A stretch of 5,929 nucleotides of DNA from an uncultured Oscillospiraceae bacterium (GTDB taxonomy: Bacteria > Bacillota > Clostridia > Oscillospirales > Oscillospiraceae): positions 1-5,929 of the forward strand of contig CAKTZP010000123.1 of the NCBI GenBank assembly GCA_934636045.1, given 5' to 3'. Numbering within the stretch: position 1 is the first letter of the stretch; each line of letters opens with the position of its first letter. A program made the position numbers and the translations under genes. Positions 5,504-5,929 of the stretch are shown here, in pieces. Under the pieces are notes generated by a model. It did no database searches and had not been told where the DNA came from. It worked only from the letters and a program-made list of their open reading frames with translations.

Positions 5504-5929
5504 TTAGGCCTTGCCGGCGCAGCCGAGAACGTTGATGAGCTTGTGCTTGACGAGCTCCTTGATGTTGGCGCGGGCGGGCTTGAGGTACTGGCGCGGGTCG
5601 AAATGATCCGGATGCTCGTTGAAGTAAGCGCGGATCGTGCCGGTCATGGCCAGACGCAGGTCGGAGTCGATGTTGATCTTGCAGACAGAGAGCTGAGCGG
5701 CGTGGCGCAGTTCTTCCTCCGGAACACCGATGGCGTTGGGCATATGGCCGCCGTTTTCGTTGATCATCTTCACATATTCCTGCGGGACGGAGGAGGAGCC
5801 GTGCAGCACGATCGGGAAGCCGGGCAGGCGGCGGGAAACCTCTTCCAGAATGTCGAAGCGCAGGGGAGGCGGCACCAGAATGCCGTCGGCGTTGCGGGTG
5901 CACTGCTCGGGCTTGAACTTGTAGGCACC
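5504..5929 (-). CDS. fba: Class II fructose-bisphosphate aldolase, C-terminal part (5' end outside window)
   Basis: This Zn-dependent glycolytic and gluconeogenic enzyme reversibly cleaves fructose 1,6-bisphosphate to dihydroxyacetone phosphate and glyceraldehyde 3-phosphate. The last 141 residues are visible; the stop is TAA at 5506-5504. The frame enters the window at GAYKFKPEQC (1-10), where the preceding residue is probably the His of the HGAYK Zn-binding motif. VLHGSSSVPQ (41-50) carries another Zn-binding His (H43) and phosphate-binding residues. KINIDSDLRLAM (84-95) is the NxD segment that contacts substrate. DHFDPRQYLKPAR (108-120) and INVLGCAGKA (132-141) are typical of the family's C-terminus. 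The ATG at 5875 in this frame is internal. The gene is convergent with the amidase gene and ends in its own strong terminator. Confidence 0.95.
   Translation of the reverse strand, partial: GAYKFKPEQCTRNADGILVPPPLRFDILEEVSRRLPGFPIVLHGSSSVPQEYVKMINENGGHMPNAIGVPEEELRHAAQLSVCKINIDSDLRLAMTGTIRAYFNEHPDHFDPRQYLKPARANIKELVKHKLINVLGCAGKA

Overview
The window looks like chromosomal DNA of a GC-rich, spore-forming member of the Firmicutes. The gut Oscillospiraceae/Ruminococcaceae (class Clostridia) are the best guess. Three things support this: the Firmicutes-type order infB-rbfA-nrnA-truB-ribF, a recognisable SpoVAC sporulation protein, and strong AGGAGG-type ribosome binding sites in DNA that is GC-rich by eye. 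The family-level placement is inference from sequence feel, not a search.

Positions 1-3728 (+ strand) hold a translation/RNA-maturation cluster. It contains the 3' end of infB (initiation factor IF-2), rbfA (30S maturation), nrnA (DHH/DHHA1 phosphoesterase that degrades nano-RNA and pAp), truB (tRNA pseudouridine-55 synthase) and ribF (bifunctional riboflavin kinase/FAD synthetase). rbfA, nrnA and truB overlap and are probably translationally coupled. A terminator-like hairpin sits between infB and rbfA. The 5' end of ribF is abnormal: its conserved N-terminal motif is encoded in the DNA, but no standard start codon lies upstream of it before an in-frame stop.

Positions 3729-3980 are intergenic. 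They hold a long perfect hairpin that probably ends the ribF transcript, followed by two more inverted repeats. A short AT-rich palindrome lies just before the next gene.

Positions 3981-5264 (+ strand) hold a two-gene unit: a lone spoVAC (spore membrane protein for dipicolinate movement), then an amidase_2-type peptidoglycan amidase with a C-terminal SLH-like module and no signal peptide. The usual spoVAC partners spoVAD and spoVAE do not follow.

Positions 5265-5503 are a convergent intergenic region. Two terminators, one for each flanking gene, share a 14-base stem sequence. They bracket a 122-bp MITE/REP-like element with terminal inverted repeats. Positions 5504-5929 (- strand) are the 3' part of a class II fructose-bisphosphate aldolase gene.

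Most of the window is ordinary core genome, and I see no convincing new multi-gene system. The points most worth a second look are the ribF start, the orphan spoVAC-amidase pair, and the nested inverted repeats between the amidase and aldolase genes.
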